Notes under the pieces: model-generated
Told to the model about the DNA's origin: nothing
The model's input: the letters and a program-made list of their open reading frames with translations, nothing else
Databases searched by the model: none
Program-made: the position numbers and the translations under genes
Part shown: piece after piece, positions 16,682 through 26,470 of the stretch
Layout: each line of letters opens with the position of its first letter
Position numbering within the stretch: position 1 is the stretch's first letter
DNA from: Propionibacteriaceae bacterium
GTDB taxonomy: Bacteria; Actinomycetota; Actinomycetes; Propionibacteriales; Propionibacteriaceae
Direction: 5' to 3'
Length of the DNA stretch: 64,000 nucleotides
Assembly: GCA_031261485.1 (NCBI GenBank)
Contig: JAISJO010000091.1
Coordinates: 62,001 to 126,000, forward strand

Positions 16682-18091
16682 CTAGAACCTGAAGTAGATA
16701 AAGGGGTTGAACGACCCGTCGACCAGGCATGCCGTGACAACGAGCAATCCTAGCGCGACCAGGACCGGCTCGACCACGGTGTACACCTTCTTCTTTGCAA
16801 CCCACCCCATGACCTTCTTGGGCAGCGGGGTCGCTCCGATGATGCCGACGAGCAAGGGCACCGCATAGCTACGAAGGTAGTACACACTCTCAGGACCGAC
16901 AACACTCGACGCGCCGAACCCTGCCATGGCCGCCAGTGTGGTACCCGCGTCAGCGAAGCCGCCCGAATCGAAGAGCACCCACGAAATTGCCACGATGACA
17001 AGGGTGTACACATTCCCCATCCCACGAGGAAGTCTCTGCAATACCCCGCCGAAAGCGTACTTCTCCACGGCCAGAACCACAGCGAACCACAGTCCCCAGG
17101 CAATGAACTGCCAGCCCGCCCCATGCCAGAAACCGGTCAGACCCCAAACAATGGCGATGTTGAGCAGATGCCGAGGCACACTGACCCGATTGCCGCCCAA
17201 TGGGATGTACACATAGTCGCGGAACCAACTGGAAAGACTCATGTGCCAGCGCCGCCAGAACGCGGTGATGGAGGCCGCGACATAGGGGTAATTGAAGTTC
17301 TCCGGGAACCGGAAGCCCAGTACCGTCCCGAGTCCGATGGCCATATCGGAGTACCCAGAGAAGTCGAAATAGATCTGGAGGGCAAACGCGACAACGTACA
17401 ACCACGCGGCCAGGAAAGACGTGTCCCCGCTGGCGCGGATGACCTCGACCAACTCAGCCATGACATTGGCAACGAGTACTTTCTTGGCCAACCCGACGAC
17501 GAAACGCCGCCCGCCTTCGGCGAAACCAACGAGGGTGTGCCGCCGAGTGACTAGTGCGGCGGCGACCTCCGCATACCTAACAATGGGCCCAGCGACGAGT
17601 TGAGGGAACATGATGACGTAACAGGCGAAGTCGAGGGGGTTGCGCTGAACCTCGATCTTTCCCCGATACAAATCGATGGCGTAGCTCAGCATTTGGAAGG
17701 TGTAGAAGCTGATACCGATGGGCAAAGCGATTCGGAGCAAGGGAACGTGGACGCCGAAAGCGGCATCGAAGCTGGAGATGAAGAAGTCGGCGTACTTGAA
17801 ATACGCGAGAACCCCCAGCCCGACGACCAAAGATGCAATGAGAAATACTCTCCTCCAAGCGATGCGCTCTCGGTAGCGATCCATGAGCAGGCTGAGCACC
17901 CACGCGACAAGGACTTCTGCCATCATGAGCAGGCAGTACACGGGCTCGCCCCAGGCGTAGAAGACCAGGCTGGCAAGGAGAAGGACGAGGTTACGCCAGC
18001 GGGTCTTCCCGCCGGGCATGGGTGTGAGGAAGTACACCGCCAAGGTGACGGGCAAGAAGTAATACAGGAAGGTCACAGACGAGAAGAGCAT
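16682..18091 (-). CDS. MBOAT-family O-acyltransferase (AlgI/DltB-like)
   Basis: A 469-residue polytopic membrane protein with ~11 hydrophobic helices. Diagnostic MBOAT segments are 'PIGISFYTFQMLSYAIDLYRG', 'FPQLVAGPIVRY', 'FDFSGYSDMAIG', 'FWRRWHMSLSSWFRDYVYIPLGGNR' and the catalytic 'LTGFWHGAGWQFIAWG' (His). AlgI-type members move an acyl group across the membrane to a surface polysaccharide. It is followed by the DHHW partner and preceded by a DUF4358-like lipoprotein, an arrangement common in Gram-positives. The polymer acylated is unknown. Confidence 0.9.
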   Translation of the reverse strand: MLFSSVTFLYYFLPVTLAVYFLTPMPGGKTRWRNLVLLLASLVFYAWGEPVYCLLMMAEVLVAWVLSLLMDRYRERIAWRRVFLIASLVVGLGVLAYFKYADFFISSFDAAFGVHVPLLRIALPIGISFYTFQMLSYAIDLYRGKIEVQRNPLDFACYVIMFPQLVAGPIVRYAEVAAALVTRRHTLVGFAEGGRRFVVGLAKKVLVANVMAELVEVIRASGDTSFLAAWLYVVAFALQIYFDFSGYSDMAIGLGTVLGFRFPENFNYPYVAASITAFWRRWHMSLSSWFRDYVYIPLGGNRVSVPRHLLNIAIVWGLTGFWHGAGWQFIAWGLWFAVVLAVEKYAFGGVLQRLPRGMGNVYTLVIVAISWVLFDSGGFADAGTTLAAMAGFGASSVVGPESVYYLRSYAVPLLVGIIGATPLPKKVMGWVAKKKVYTVVEPVLVALGLLVVTACLVDGSFNPFIYFRF

Positions 18092-18122
18092 CCCGTGGTC
18101 CTGCCTCCTTTACCCGTCAGCA

Positions 18123-18200
18123 ATCATTCATTGTCATTCTGCGCAGAGTCGCAGGATGACACACGCAGGACGATGGAGACATGTGCCGACATCGAGTGAC
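18123..18200. repeat. Family A palindromic repeat
   Basis: GTCATTCTGCGCAGAGTCGC and following bases match the family A hairpin. It lies between the MBOAT start and the end of the lipoprotein gene. Confidence 0.65.
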
Positions 18201-18205
18201 TGCGA

Positions 18206-18748
18206 CTACGGCCCGGTGAAGAACGTGTTCGCCTCGCCGACATTCCCCTCGGCCAAGTCCGAGAAGCCTTGAACGAGGGCATCCACGGCCGCGGCTTGCC
18301 CAACGGCGAGCAGGATGTAGCTGCCAGAGATGACGACGACCGACTTGTCGGGCATGACGCAGATCCACTTCTTAGAATCGAAGCCGTCAGCGATCTTCTT
18401 GGCCACAGTTGCGGCTTGTGTGATGTCCTGAACCTTGACAATGGCCACTTCGTGAGCGGAGGTCGTGAGGAGGGCAGTGGCTGCGGCGGCCTGGGACACG
18501 AGGGCCTCATAGTCCTCTGTGCTCAGGCCCAGCATCTGTTGAGACTCGGATGCCTCCACGGGGCGCAGTTCGGACATCGGCATTTTCTCTGTCAGTTTCG
18601 ACCCTGCCTTGTCAAGGACCGACAGGAGCACCGCTGGGGTCTCGCCCGTCAGAGTGTCGGTCTCAGGGGCGGTGGGAGCGCCGATGCTCGAACATCCTCC
18701 GGTGACCGCTAGGGCGGCGATGGCTAATACAGCAAGAATCCTCTTCAT
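18206..18748 (-). CDS. Lipoprotein, DUF4358-like
   Basis: A 180-residue lipoprotein: signal peptide 'MKRILAVLAIAALAVTGGC' with lipobox Cys19. The mature part contains 'MSELRPVEASESQQMLGLSTEDYE...SAHEVAIVKVQDI.QAATVAKKI', which resembles DUF4358 proteins. Those are repeatedly found beside MBOAT and DHHW genes, as here (458 bases upstream of MBOAT, same strand). I infer an extracytoplasmic accessory role in the O-acylation cluster; the biochemistry is not known. Confidence 0.65.
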   Translation of the reverse strand: MKRILAVLAIAALAVTGGCSSIGAPTAPETDTLTGETPAVLLSVLDKAGSKLTEKMPMSELRPVEASESQQMLGLSTEDYEALVSQAAAATALLTTSAHEVAIVKVQDITQAATVAKKIADGFDSKKWICVMPDKSVVVISGSYILLAVGQAAAVDALVQGFSDLAEGNVGEANTFFTGP

Positions 18749-18757
18749 GGGTTCATT

Positions 18758-18870
18758 CTAGGGAACCACTGATTATTGACCAAGTTCTCTGTCATTTTGC
18801 GCGAAGTCGCAGAATCTACCCTTGTCAGATGGATTCTGTTCGGCACTATCGCGCTTGTATACAACGTCAT
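18758..18870. repeat. MITE-like element A, partial long copy
   Basis: Starts with CTAGGGAACCACTGAT (18758-18773) and continues with TTTTGCGCGAAGTCGCAGAA and a GTCAGATGGATTCTGTTCGG block that matches the long copies at 49940 and 62665. The right end is not recognisable because the mntH gene ends at 18883. Confidence 0.75.
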
Positions 18871-18882
18871 GGACGCTGGGCA

Positions 18883-20136
18883 TTACTGGGTAAAGGTGAG
18901 AACAATGAGCCCCACATTGAGTGCGACGATGAGCGCCGTCGCCAACCACGCGAGGCCCTGGGTTACCCTATTGTTCACATCTTGGCCCATGAGCGAGCGC
19001 CTGCCGGTGTACACCACGAGAGGAATGAGAGCGAAGGGGATACCGAAACTCAGGACGACTTGGGACGCGACCAGCGCGAATGTCGGTTGTACACCCACGG
19101 CCAGAATGACGAGGGCCGGAACAAGTGTGATGAGGCGCTGCACGAGCAGGGGCGGGCGCACTTTCAGCAAGCCAGAGAGCACTTCCGCACCCGCGTACGA
19201 CCCAACGGACGTGGAAGCCAAGCCAGAAGCGAGTAGGCCCACGGCGAAGATCAGGGCGATGCCTGGGCCGAGGGTCTCGGCGATGGCGGCGTGTGCGCCC
19301 TGGATGGTTTCGGTGCCGTCGTGCCCACGCAGATTGGCTGCGGCGAGAACGAGCATGCCGATGTTGACCGAACCAGCAATGAACAATGCGCACAACACAT
19401 CCCACCGGGAAGCGCGGATGAGACGACGATGATGCACGACAGACGAGTCCGGTGAGTCAGCCCCCGTTGTATGTGCGTGTTCCCTTGTCAGCGAGGAATG
19501 CAGGTAAATGGCATGGGGCATGACGGTCGCGCCCAGCATGGAGGCCGCCAGCAGAATCGAGTTGGAATCGGCGAAGCGGGGAATGAGGCCCGAGACGAGT
19601 TCCGTCCCAGAGATATCAGAGAAGAACAGCCCCGCGATGAAGCCCAAGGTGATGATGAGCAGCAGGCCTGTGATGACGACCTCGAAGCGGCGCTCGCCTG
19701 TGGCTCGGCCGGATTGGAGGTGCAGCAGGAGCATGGACACGCCACCGACAATGAGTCCTCCCACCACTAGGGGCAAGGAGAACAACAGGTACAGGGCAAT
19801 GGCCCCTCCCACGACTTCTGCCAAGTCTGTGGCAATGGCGATGAGTTCGGCTTGAAGGAAGAAGGCGATGCGCGCAGGTTTGCGCAGGCGTCCCCCCAAG
19901 ACATCGGGAAGGGACTGCCCCGTGGCCAGGCCGAGTTTCGCGGACAGGTATTGCACGAGAACCGACATGAGGTTGGCGAGCACGAGCACCCAGACGAGAA
20001 GGTATCCATAGCGGGCGCCAGCGCTGAGATTGGCCGCCACATTGCCGGGGTCGACGTACGCCACAGCCGCGACAAAAGCGGGACCAAGCAGGCGGAATCC
20101 AGATGTCCGCTTGTGCGACGAGTCGGTCGAATTCAT
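18883..20136 (-). CDS. mntH: Nramp-family divalent metal transporter
   Basis: A 417-residue protein with ~11 membrane helices. The metal-binding DPGN is present in helix 1 ('AAVAYVDPGNVAANLSAG') and the helix 6 'MPHAIYLHSSL' motif is intact, so Mn(II)/Fe(II) import by proton symport is expected. It is a single gene; no MntR-type regulator is seen beside it. Confidence 0.93.
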   Translation of the reverse strand: MNSTDSSHKRTSGFRLLGPAFVAAVAYVDPGNVAANLSAGARYGYLLVWVLVLANLMSVLVQYLSAKLGLATGQSLPDVLGGRLRKPARIAFFLQAELIAIATDLAEVVGGAIALYLLFSLPLVVGGLIVGGVSMLLLHLQSGRATGERRFEVVITGLLLIITLGFIAGLFFSDISGTELVSGLIPRFADSNSILLAASMLGATVMPHAIYLHSSLTREHAHTTGADSPDSSVVHHRRLIRASRWDVLCALFIAGSVNIGMLVLAAANLRGHDGTETIQGAHAAIAETLGPGIALIFAVGLLASGLASTSVGSYAGAEVLSGLLKVRPPLLVQRLITLVPALVILAVGVQPTFALVASQVVLSFGIPFALIPLVVYTGRRSLMGQDVNNRVTQGLAWLATALIVALNVGLIVLTFTQ

Positions 20137-20298
20137 AAGACGACCCTATCTGGGCCTGCGGTGCGTCTCCAAGGTTGAGGTCTACGACAACACTGCGAGA
20201 GCCAGCGAAGCAGCGCGGTGAAAGGGGTTGCGGCGACGAAGTCTCCTCACAGTCCAAGACTCGCGGCGCATGCAGGGCATAGCTGCAAGAATGGAGGC

Positions 20299-22044
20299 AT
20301 GACCATCGCACTGTCCCCGCCGTACACCGACCACGGCGTTATCCCACGCGACAAGCGCATACGAGTATGGGGGCGGGCCTGCTCCCAGGCAGAGGTGAAG
20401 GTTGGGCTGGATGGACCTCAATGTCGGTCGGGCGCAGTGGTCGCAGCCGATGATGGGACTTTCGAGGTAACGCTGGACACGGTGGGCGCGGGTGGGCCGT
20501 ACACGCTGACAGCGACGTGTTCTGGGGAGTCGGTCGCCATCGGGGACCTGTGGGCCGGAGACATCTGGGTTGCGGGCGGCCAATCGAATATGGAACTCAC
20601 GATGGACTGGATTCGCGCCACCGTGCCCTGGGAGTTCCGCGACGCGCAGAGAGCCTGGGCCGAACCTACTCATACAGCCAAGACAACTGACCCAGCCGAA
20701 CCAGCCGCCCCGACGGACTCAACCGGGACAATATCTGCCGAACTAACCACCTCCTCCGGCGACCAGGGACTTGTTCGACAGTTCTTTGTCCCTGCCTACT
20801 TCGATTTCACTGGGCCGCGCGACGACTTCTCCACGCAAGGACTGGGCGATTTGCCCCTGCCTCGCCATGCGCTTCGCTGGGCGACGACCGCTGAGTTGGG
20901 GACCTTCTCTGCGGCTGCGTACTTCTTCGCGCGCAGAATCGCGGCAGAAACCGGGGTCGTCCAAGGCATCGTCGCCACAGCAGTCGGAGGGACACCGGCG
21001 CGTGCCTGGACCGCACCCGACACGCTTGTGCCTTGGCCCGATGAAGTGGAGCGACTGGAGACCATCGCACAACCGGGGTACGTCGAGGACACGACTGCCT
21101 CGGATCTCGCAGCGGTCGCGGCTTACGACAAGGCTCTTGATGCGGCTGACTTGGGATTACAGGAGCATTGGTACGACCCAGGTTTGGATGATTCCTCCTG
21201 GGAGACCCACACTCTGGATGACGATTGGGGCGAAGCTGAGCTTGGAGAACAGTCGGGGGCCGTGTGGTGGAGGGTCGCCATCGACGTCCCTGAGGATTGC
21301 GCGGGGCCAGCCACATTGTGCTTCGGGCAGTTCGTGGACGCGGATCGGGTCTGGGTCAATGGTCGATTTATCGGCGGATCGACATATCGATTCTTGAATC
21401 GGGAGTACGACATCACCCTTCCGGCGGGCCGAGTCGTCATTACTGTGCGCGTCTTGGTGTACACCGGCGAGGGCCAAGTCACACCAGGCATGTTCCGCGT
21501 CCTGCACACCCCGCGCCGCGACTGGGACCTGTCCGGGCTCACCTGGCGGGCCCGAAGGGGAGCAACGACCGGCGATGTGCCCGCGACTACGACTTTCATC
21601 TACGAACCGGCAGGGCTGTACAACGCCATGATCGCCCCGCTGGCCAAACTCAGCCCCACCGGAGTCCTTTGGTACCAGGGTGAATCCGACGCTGTCCAGG
21701 CCAATACCTACTGCGCCCGATTCTCGGCGGTCGTCGATTCTTGGCGACGCCTGTGGGGGGAAGTTCCCTTCCTCTGGGTCGAACTCGCCCACTGGGCGCC
21801 AGCGCCAACAAAGCAAGATGTCTGGGCCGAGTTGAGGCGCGCGCAGCGGAAATGCTTGTCAATTCCTGCGACCGCAATGGTCGCTGCCGAAGGACTTGGC
21901 GATTCCAACGACCTGCATCCTCGCCACAAACGCGATGTTGGAGAGCGCCTGGCTTGGGCTGGTCTGGAAGTCGTTTACGGGCGTGACTTGGGGTTCAGCC
22001 CGTACATGCTGCGTGGCGCGCCGCCGAACTCGGACGAGCAATGA
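20299..22044 (+). CDS. SGNH-family sialate O-acetylesterase-like protein
   Basis: The track start (20218) is too early; ATG 20299 has GGAGG five bases upstream, giving 581 residues. The catalytic blocks of the family are present: 'GGQSNMEL' (nucleophile Ser, residue ~96), 'GVLWYQGESDA' and a terminal 'DSNDLHPRHK' carrying the Asp/His pair. A beta-rich insert (~270-390) resembles the jelly-roll region of these esterases. No signal peptide, so it is probably intracellular and acts on imported acetylated sugars such as O-acetylsialic acid. Transcribed divergently from mntH. Confidence 0.83.
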   Translation: MTIALSPPYTDHGVIPRDKRIRVWGRACSQAEVKVGLDGPQCRSGAVVAADDGTFEVTLDTVGAGGPYTLTATCSGESVAIGDLWAGDIWVAGGQSNMELTMDWIRATVPWEFRDAQRAWAEPTHTAKTTDPAEPAAPTDSTGTISAELTTSSGDQGLVRQFFVPAYFDFTGPRDDFSTQGLGDLPLPRHALRWATTAELGTFSAAAYFFARRIAAETGVVQGIVATAVGGTPARAWTAPDTLVPWPDEVERLETIAQPGYVEDTTASDLAAVAAYDKALDAADLGLQEHWYDPGLDDSSWETHTLDDDWGEAELGEQSGAVWWRVAIDVPEDCAGPATLCFGQFVDADRVWVNGRFIGGSTYRFLNREYDITLPAGRVVITVRVLVYTGEGQVTPGMFRVLHTPRRDWDLSGLTWRARRGATTGDVPATTTFIYEPAGLYNAMIAPLAKLSPTGVLWYQGESDAVQANTYCARFSAVVDSWRRLWGEVPFLWVELAHWAPAPTKQDVWAELRRAQRKCLSIPATAMVAAEGLGDSNDLHPRHKRDVGERLAWAGLEVVYGRDLGFSPYMLRGAPPNSDEQ

Positions 22045-22054
22045 ATCTGAACAC

Positions 22055-22105
22055 TTAGGGAACCACTGATGAATCATGCACTGCCCTCTCCGAGGCACTC
22101 TTGTT
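22055..22105 (+). repeat. Solo terminus of element A upstream of msrAB
   Basis: TTAGGGAACCACTGAT, then a GAATCATGCACTGCCC-type stretch, similar to the sequence at 26288-26320. It covers much of the msrAB upstream region. Confidence 0.6.
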
Positions 22106-22126
22106 TCGCTACGTAAACTGTGCCAT

Positions 22127-23083
22127 ATGTCGATGATTTACTTAGCGGGGGGCTGTTTCTGGGGCCTTGAGGCGTACCTTCGAGCCATCCCGGGTATCAC
22201 TCGCACTCGTGTGGGGTTCGCCAATGCCTCCAGCGAGCGACTCGCTTCCCCCCGACCGCTGTCCTACACCGAGGTATGTACAACAAACACTGGTGCGGTT
22301 GAGACGGTCGAAGTCGAGTACGAACCGGACCAAATCGCGTTGGGCGACCTGCTCTTCCTTTTCTTCGAGGCCATCGACCCCACGACACTCAATCGTCAGG
22401 GCCATGACGTGGGCACGCAATACCGCACGGGCGTTTACTTCTGCGAGCCACAAGACGAGTCCGTGATTGAAGGCGCTCTAGCCGACCTTCAGACCCGCCA
22501 TTTCGAGCCCGTCGTTGTCGAGTGCCTCCCACTCGGCTCTTTCTTCCCGGCGGAGGAATACCACCAGCTCTATCTGGACAAGAATCCTGTCGGCTATTGC
22601 CACATTCCGGCCGCGACAATTGCGGGCGTCACGCGCAAAGCCGCTCACATCGCTCAGATTCGGGCACTGTCCCACCTGTCCTACCAAGTGACCCAGCATG
22701 AAGCAACTGAGGAGCCGTTCAGCAATGAATACGATGAGTTGTTCGAGGCTGGGATCTATGTGGACATTGTCTCGGGGGAACCGCTGTTCACATCAGCAGA
22801 CAAGTACGATGCTGGGTGCGGCTGGCCAGCCTTCACAAAGCCCATCGCTCGCGGCATTGTCACTGAGCGCCCCGATCACAAACTGACCCGCACGCGCGTC
22901 GAAGTCCGCTCCCTCGTGTCGGATTCCCATCTCGGCCACGTCTTCCCCGATGGTCCCAAGGATCGCGGCGGGATGAGGTACTGCATCAACTCGGCCGCCG
23001 TGCGTTTTGTTCCTTTGTCCGACATGGACTCTGAGGGATACGGCGAGTACGTCAGCCTTGTGACAGGCGACACCGCGAAATAG
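22127..23083 (+). CDS. msrAB: Bifunctional peptide methionine sulfoxide reductase MsrA/MsrB
   Basis: A fusion of MsrA (residues ~3-165, catalytic '[13 protein letters not shown]') and MsrB (~190-318, '[11 protein letters not shown]', '[10 protein letters not shown]', catalytic '[11 protein letters not shown]'). Together they reduce both S- and R-methionine sulfoxide in proteins. The usual zinc-binding CxxC pairs of MsrB are absent, as in many fused forms. ATG 22127 is chosen over 22076; ATG 22133 is two codons later. TAAACT ends seven bases before 22127 and no Shine-Dalgarno is seen. Confidence 0.93.
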   Translation: MSMIYLAGGCFWGLEAYLRAIPGITRTRVGFANASSERLASPRPLSYTEVCTTNTGAVETVEVEYEPDQIALGDLLFLFFEAIDPTTLNRQGHDVGTQYRTGVYFCEPQDESVIEGALADLQTRHFEPVVVECLPLGSFFPAEEYHQLYLDKNPVGYCHIPAATIAGVTRKAAHIAQIRALSHLSYQVTQHEATEEPFSNEYDELFEAGIYVDIVSGEPLFTSADKYDAGCGWPAFTKPIARGIVTERPDHKLTRTRVEVRSLVSDSHLGHVFPDGPKDRGGMRYCINSAAVRFVPLSDMDSEGYGEYVSLVTGDTAK

Positions 23084-23228
23084 TTCCTGCGGCAAGAGGT
23101 AAAGGGCCGACCGACTCTGCGTCCACCGGGTTTCATCGACACAGGTGCATGTAGATCGGCCGCCCTGGGGGGATCACTCGACAAGGACCTCCCCCTGAAT
23201 TACGGTGAATCGGCGCTAGTCTGGATAC

Positions 23229-24494
23229 ATGTCCATTGAGCCGACCTGGGATCAGCCGCTCGACACGTCCGCATTGAAGGCGGATGACGAGGTGGTTGCT
23301 GGCAAGATTCTCGCTGCCACGACCGAAGGAGTCAAGCGCATGTCGCGGGCGCAGCGAGCTCAGGTGGCAGCGTCGATGAGGATGACTGAGATGGCCGCGC
23401 GTAACCGGCTTCGTCTCGTGTCCAACGGTCTTGAGATGCTGGCGCCTGCCTTGCCTGCTCAGGTTCAGGTCCAGACTCAGACATTCGATTCCTCCCCAGG
23501 CTTCAACAATTTCACGTCCGCTGGCGCACTCTCCCCTCAGAGACCCGTCCAGGTTCACACGTTGTCATCGCGATCAGTAATGAAACTGCTGACTGCAGCA
23601 CTGCCTCTTCTGCGTCCTGGTCAAGCCCTCTTTGGCGATAGCAATCCCCTTGTGACGGGCACTTCTCTCGCGTCGAGTGATCGCTGGGCCGTCTCGCCAT
23701 TGACGGCATGGGCAGACCCCGTCTTCGTCGGCGATGGCGTCGAGTTCGGCGTCACGCACCTCAGCGCCCAGGGGACGAGCATGGCACCGGGTTGGGAGAA
23801 AGGGACCGTGGTCTTCCAGACCTTCTATGCTATTTTCGCCCTCCCGCGGCCCGTTCCCCACATCATTATCGACTCGCGCGCCAACGACATCTTGGCTTCG
23901 GACCTCCCACGGGCGTACGACAGGTCCCTTGTCATGGGGATCGACGACGAGTTCGACAAGGCATTCACCACGTACGTCGCACAGGACGCGGAACGCAAGG
24001 CCGAGTCCCTCCTCACCGACAAAGTGCGCGACATGCTCCTCAAGGTTGCCATCATGAACGTGGAGATGAATGGGCAGGCTTTGATTTTCTTCGGACATGA
24101 CCCGGCTGATTTCACGAAGCCTGAACCGTGGGCCAAGGCATTCCGCCTTCGCGCACTCGTCGCCGACATCCTTCCTGACTTGGGCGAATACATCGATGGC
24201 GGCAGTGGGCTTATTGCCTCGAATGTCAATCCTGTGCCGTATCAGCTTCTTCCCACCACCAACCCCAATACTGCGCCTCGCAGCCCTGGTGGAGTCGCCT
24301 TGGGATTGTCCATTGCCGGGTTTCCCACGGCGCTTGGTGTCCTTCTGGGGCTCACAGCCGACGGTATCATCCCGCTCGTGGCCGGATCGGCGGGTCTTGG
24401 AGCCATCGGTGCCGCTGGTGCGGGCGTCATCGCCTGGTTGGTCCACAGACGAAAGAAGATCGCTCAGACCAAGCTCGACTCCGATTTCCGGTAA
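23229..24494 (+). CDS. Hypothetical protein with C-terminal membrane hairpin
   Basis: 421 residues, no assigned family. The middle segment (VVFQTFYAIFALPRPVPHIIIDSRANDIL..., then GIDDEFDKAFTTYVAQDAERKAESLLTDKVRDMLLK) resembles a widespread actinobacterial domain of unknown function linked to membrane anchors. Near the C-terminus two hydrophobic stretches (GLSIAGFPTALGVLLGLTADG and PLVAGSAGLGAIGAAGAGVIAWLV) are followed by basic residues. TAGTCT ends seven bases before the ATG, so it may be leaderless. It precedes the third LRV gene by 67 bases and could be expressed with it. Confidence 0.6.
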   Translation: MSIEPTWDQPLDTSALKADDEVVAGKILAATTEGVKRMSRAQRAQVAASMRMTEMAARNRLRLVSNGLEMLAPALPAQVQVQTQTFDSSPGFNNFTSAGALSPQRPVQVHTLSSRSVMKLLTAALPLLRPGQALFGDSNPLVTGTSLASSDRWAVSPLTAWADPVFVGDGVEFGVTHLSAQGTSMAPGWEKGTVVFQTFYAIFALPRPVPHIIIDSRANDILASDLPRAYDRSLVMGIDDEFDKAFTTYVAQDAERKAESLLTDKVRDMLLKVAIMNVEMNGQALIFFGHDPADFTKPEPWAKAFRLRALVADILPDLGEYIDGGSGLIASNVNPVPYQLLPTTNPNTAPRSPGGVALGLSIAGFPTALGVLLGLTADGIIPLVAGSAGLGAIGAAGAGVIAWLVHRRKKIAQTKLDSDFR

Positions 24495-24561
24495 AGGCTC
24501 TTGATTGTGCCGACCCTGACAGCTATGGGATAGTGGCACTAGTTCACCAAAGGAGCGAAAC

Positions 24562-26247
24562 ATGTCGTACTCTGATGTCTCTCAGGCTGCCGCCGCTGTG
24601 TCGAATCCGGCGACCAGCGCCCAAGACCTCGCCGATATCGTCACACAGTATCCGAGCCTATGGGCCCAGGTCGCCGCACATCCGAACGCCTACGATGAGC
24701 TTCTGACTTGGCTGAATCAGGCAGGTGACGAGCAGGTACGCGCTGCTGTGGCCATCCATCGGCAAGGACCGCCTCCCTCCCCTTCCACGTCCGACACATC
24801 CGCCACGGTCACACAGCAGTATCCGGCGTCCACCTGGGCCGCGAGTGGCTCCACACAGCCCTCCTCTGGCTCATCCTCGGGCCTGGGCTCGGCACTGACC
24901 TCCGCGAAGACTCCGAAAAACCCGAAGGCTCAGAGGGCTCCCAAGAGTCCCAGAGGCCCCAAGTCGGCCAATCCTGCGCCGGGTTGGCAACCCAAACAAC
25001 CTGCGCAGCCTGCGGCGACTGGGCCGTCCGCGCCATCCGGGCAACCCTCCCAGGTCACGGTCGTGGAGAAGAAGGGCGGCCTCGGGATGGCCATCCTTAT
25101 CGTGGGATTGTGTGTTGTCCTAGTTCTTGGCGCTGCGGCCGCCGGTTACTTCCTGTGGTGGAAGCCTCGGCACGACGCGGAGAACACCTTGGCCGAGGCA
25201 CAACTCCAGTACACGACGACCGTGGCGTCCTACAATGACGATCAGGATGAGTTGCAGAAGGCCATTGACGAGGCGAACGCCTTCTTGGACTTGGCCGAGC
25301 CCGAAGACGTGGGAGACGCCGACCTGCTGACCGACTTGCGCGATGCTGTGGATGCGGCGGAACCTCTCATTGTCGCTGCTCCAGAAATGGCGACCGACGC
25401 TCAAGCCATTCAGAACCAAGTGCGCGACCTCACCGAGATGCAGAAACAGACGAATGCCGCGACGAAGGACGTGCGCGACAAGTTCGACAAGGCCACGGAT
25501 GCCTTCGTGAAGAAAGCCTCGGACACTTTGCAGGAGGCTATCGAGGCGGCTCAGAAGCAATTGTCGTCCGCCGAATCCAAACCAGGTGTGAGCCAGGAAG
25601 TACAAGCCCTGGAAGACGCCGTCTCCGACGCGCTGGAGGCTGTGGACACCCTGAAAGACATCGAACTCGACCAAGTCTTCGCCACAGTCGACAAGAACGT
25701 CGCCGCGTTGAGCGAAGCCACGAAGGCCCTGGAAGAAGCAGTCGCAAACTCGTGCGGCGGCGTGGACTTACCTGATGGAGTGACCGACCTCGTGTGCGGC
25801 GGGATGCCGTCGGGCGCGACCACTCCGCGCGTGACGACCGCCTATGGCGAAGACATCCAGTTCTCTGCGTCTTCAGGCAATATTGGTTGTACTGCGAATG
25901 CCTACACCTTCCAAGTCATCTGCGAAATCACCAAACGGGATTGGACAATGCCACCAGAGATACTGTCTGGTTGCCTTGCCTCCGGGGGCCCTGGCGCGAC
26001 GTGCAAGGGCGACCTCGCGCTTGCCGTCATCATGGTCGCCAGAGTCTCCGCTTACCAAACCTCGGACGTCCCGCCGTGGGCAGCCAACAAGATTCAGAAG
26101 TACACCATCCCCACCCTCGCGGTTGGTGCGAGTGCCGACATGGCGGAGTCTGTTGCCTGTTATTCGGCCAAGGATGGCGTGACCTGCTGGGACATCGAGT
26201 CTCATCACGGCTTCAAGATCTCCCAGGACAAGTTCCTGCACTGGTAA
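24562..26247 (+). CDS. LRV-domain membrane protein with coiled-coil ectodomain (third paralogue)
   Basis: 561 residues; AAAGGAG stands before the ATG. Residues ~1-75 hold the LRV-like module (SNPATSAQDLADIVTQYPSLWAQVAAHPNAYDELLTWL), almost the same as in the 1299 gene. A Pro/Lys/Ser-rich linker follows, then one membrane helix (LGMAILIVGLCVVLVLGAAAAGYFL, ~173-198), a long Ala/Asp/Gln-rich coiled coil, and a C-terminal domain with several cysteines (IGCTANAYTFQVICEI, VACYSAKDGVTCW) suited to disulfides outside the cell. Likely the same topology as the other two LRV proteins; role unknown. Confidence 0.75.
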   Translation: MSYSDVSQAAAAVSNPATSAQDLADIVTQYPSLWAQVAAHPNAYDELLTWLNQAGDEQVRAAVAIHRQGPPPSPSTSDTSATVTQQYPASTWAASGSTQPSSGSSSGLGSALTSAKTPKNPKAQRAPKSPRGPKSANPAPGWQPKQPAQPAATGPSAPSGQPSQVTVVEKKGGLGMAILIVGLCVVLVLGAAAAGYFLWWKPRHDAENTLAEAQLQYTTTVASYNDDQDELQKAIDEANAFLDLAEPEDVGDADLLTDLRDAVDAAEPLIVAAPEMATDAQAIQNQVRDLTEMQKQTNAATKDVRDKFDKATDAFVKKASDTLQEAIEAAQKQLSSAESKPGVSQEVQALEDAVSDALEAVDTLKDIELDQVFATVDKNVAALSEATKALEEAVANSCGGVDLPDGVTDLVCGGMPSGATTPRVTTAYGEDIQFSASSGNIGCTANAYTFQVICEITKRDWTMPPEILSGCLASGGPGATCKGDLALAVIMVARVSAYQTSDVPPWAANKIQKYTIPTLAVGASADMAESVACYSAKDGVTCWDIESHHGFKISQDKFLHW

Positions 26248-26284
26248 GGCCCGTGCGCCCCTGGCAAAGTGATCTGACCATGTC

Positions 26285-26330
26285 CCGCCAAGGGAACCAC
26301 TGATCAGTCCTGCACGTCCCGAGGCGGGCG
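26285..26330 (+). repeat. Solo terminus of element A
   Basis: CCAAGGGAACCACTGAT followed by a TGCACGTCCCGAGGC stretch, closely similar to the copy at 22055. Confidence 0.6.
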
Positions 26331-26470
26331 CAACTTTCTTATGGTCTGTCATTCATGGTCCCGCGCGTCCTGAGGTGCCGCCTGTAGGGCATACACTATT
26401 TGTGAAACAATTCGCGTGATAACGCACGCAGGTGTGTAGGCACAGCGACTGACTCATGAAGGAGCCAACG

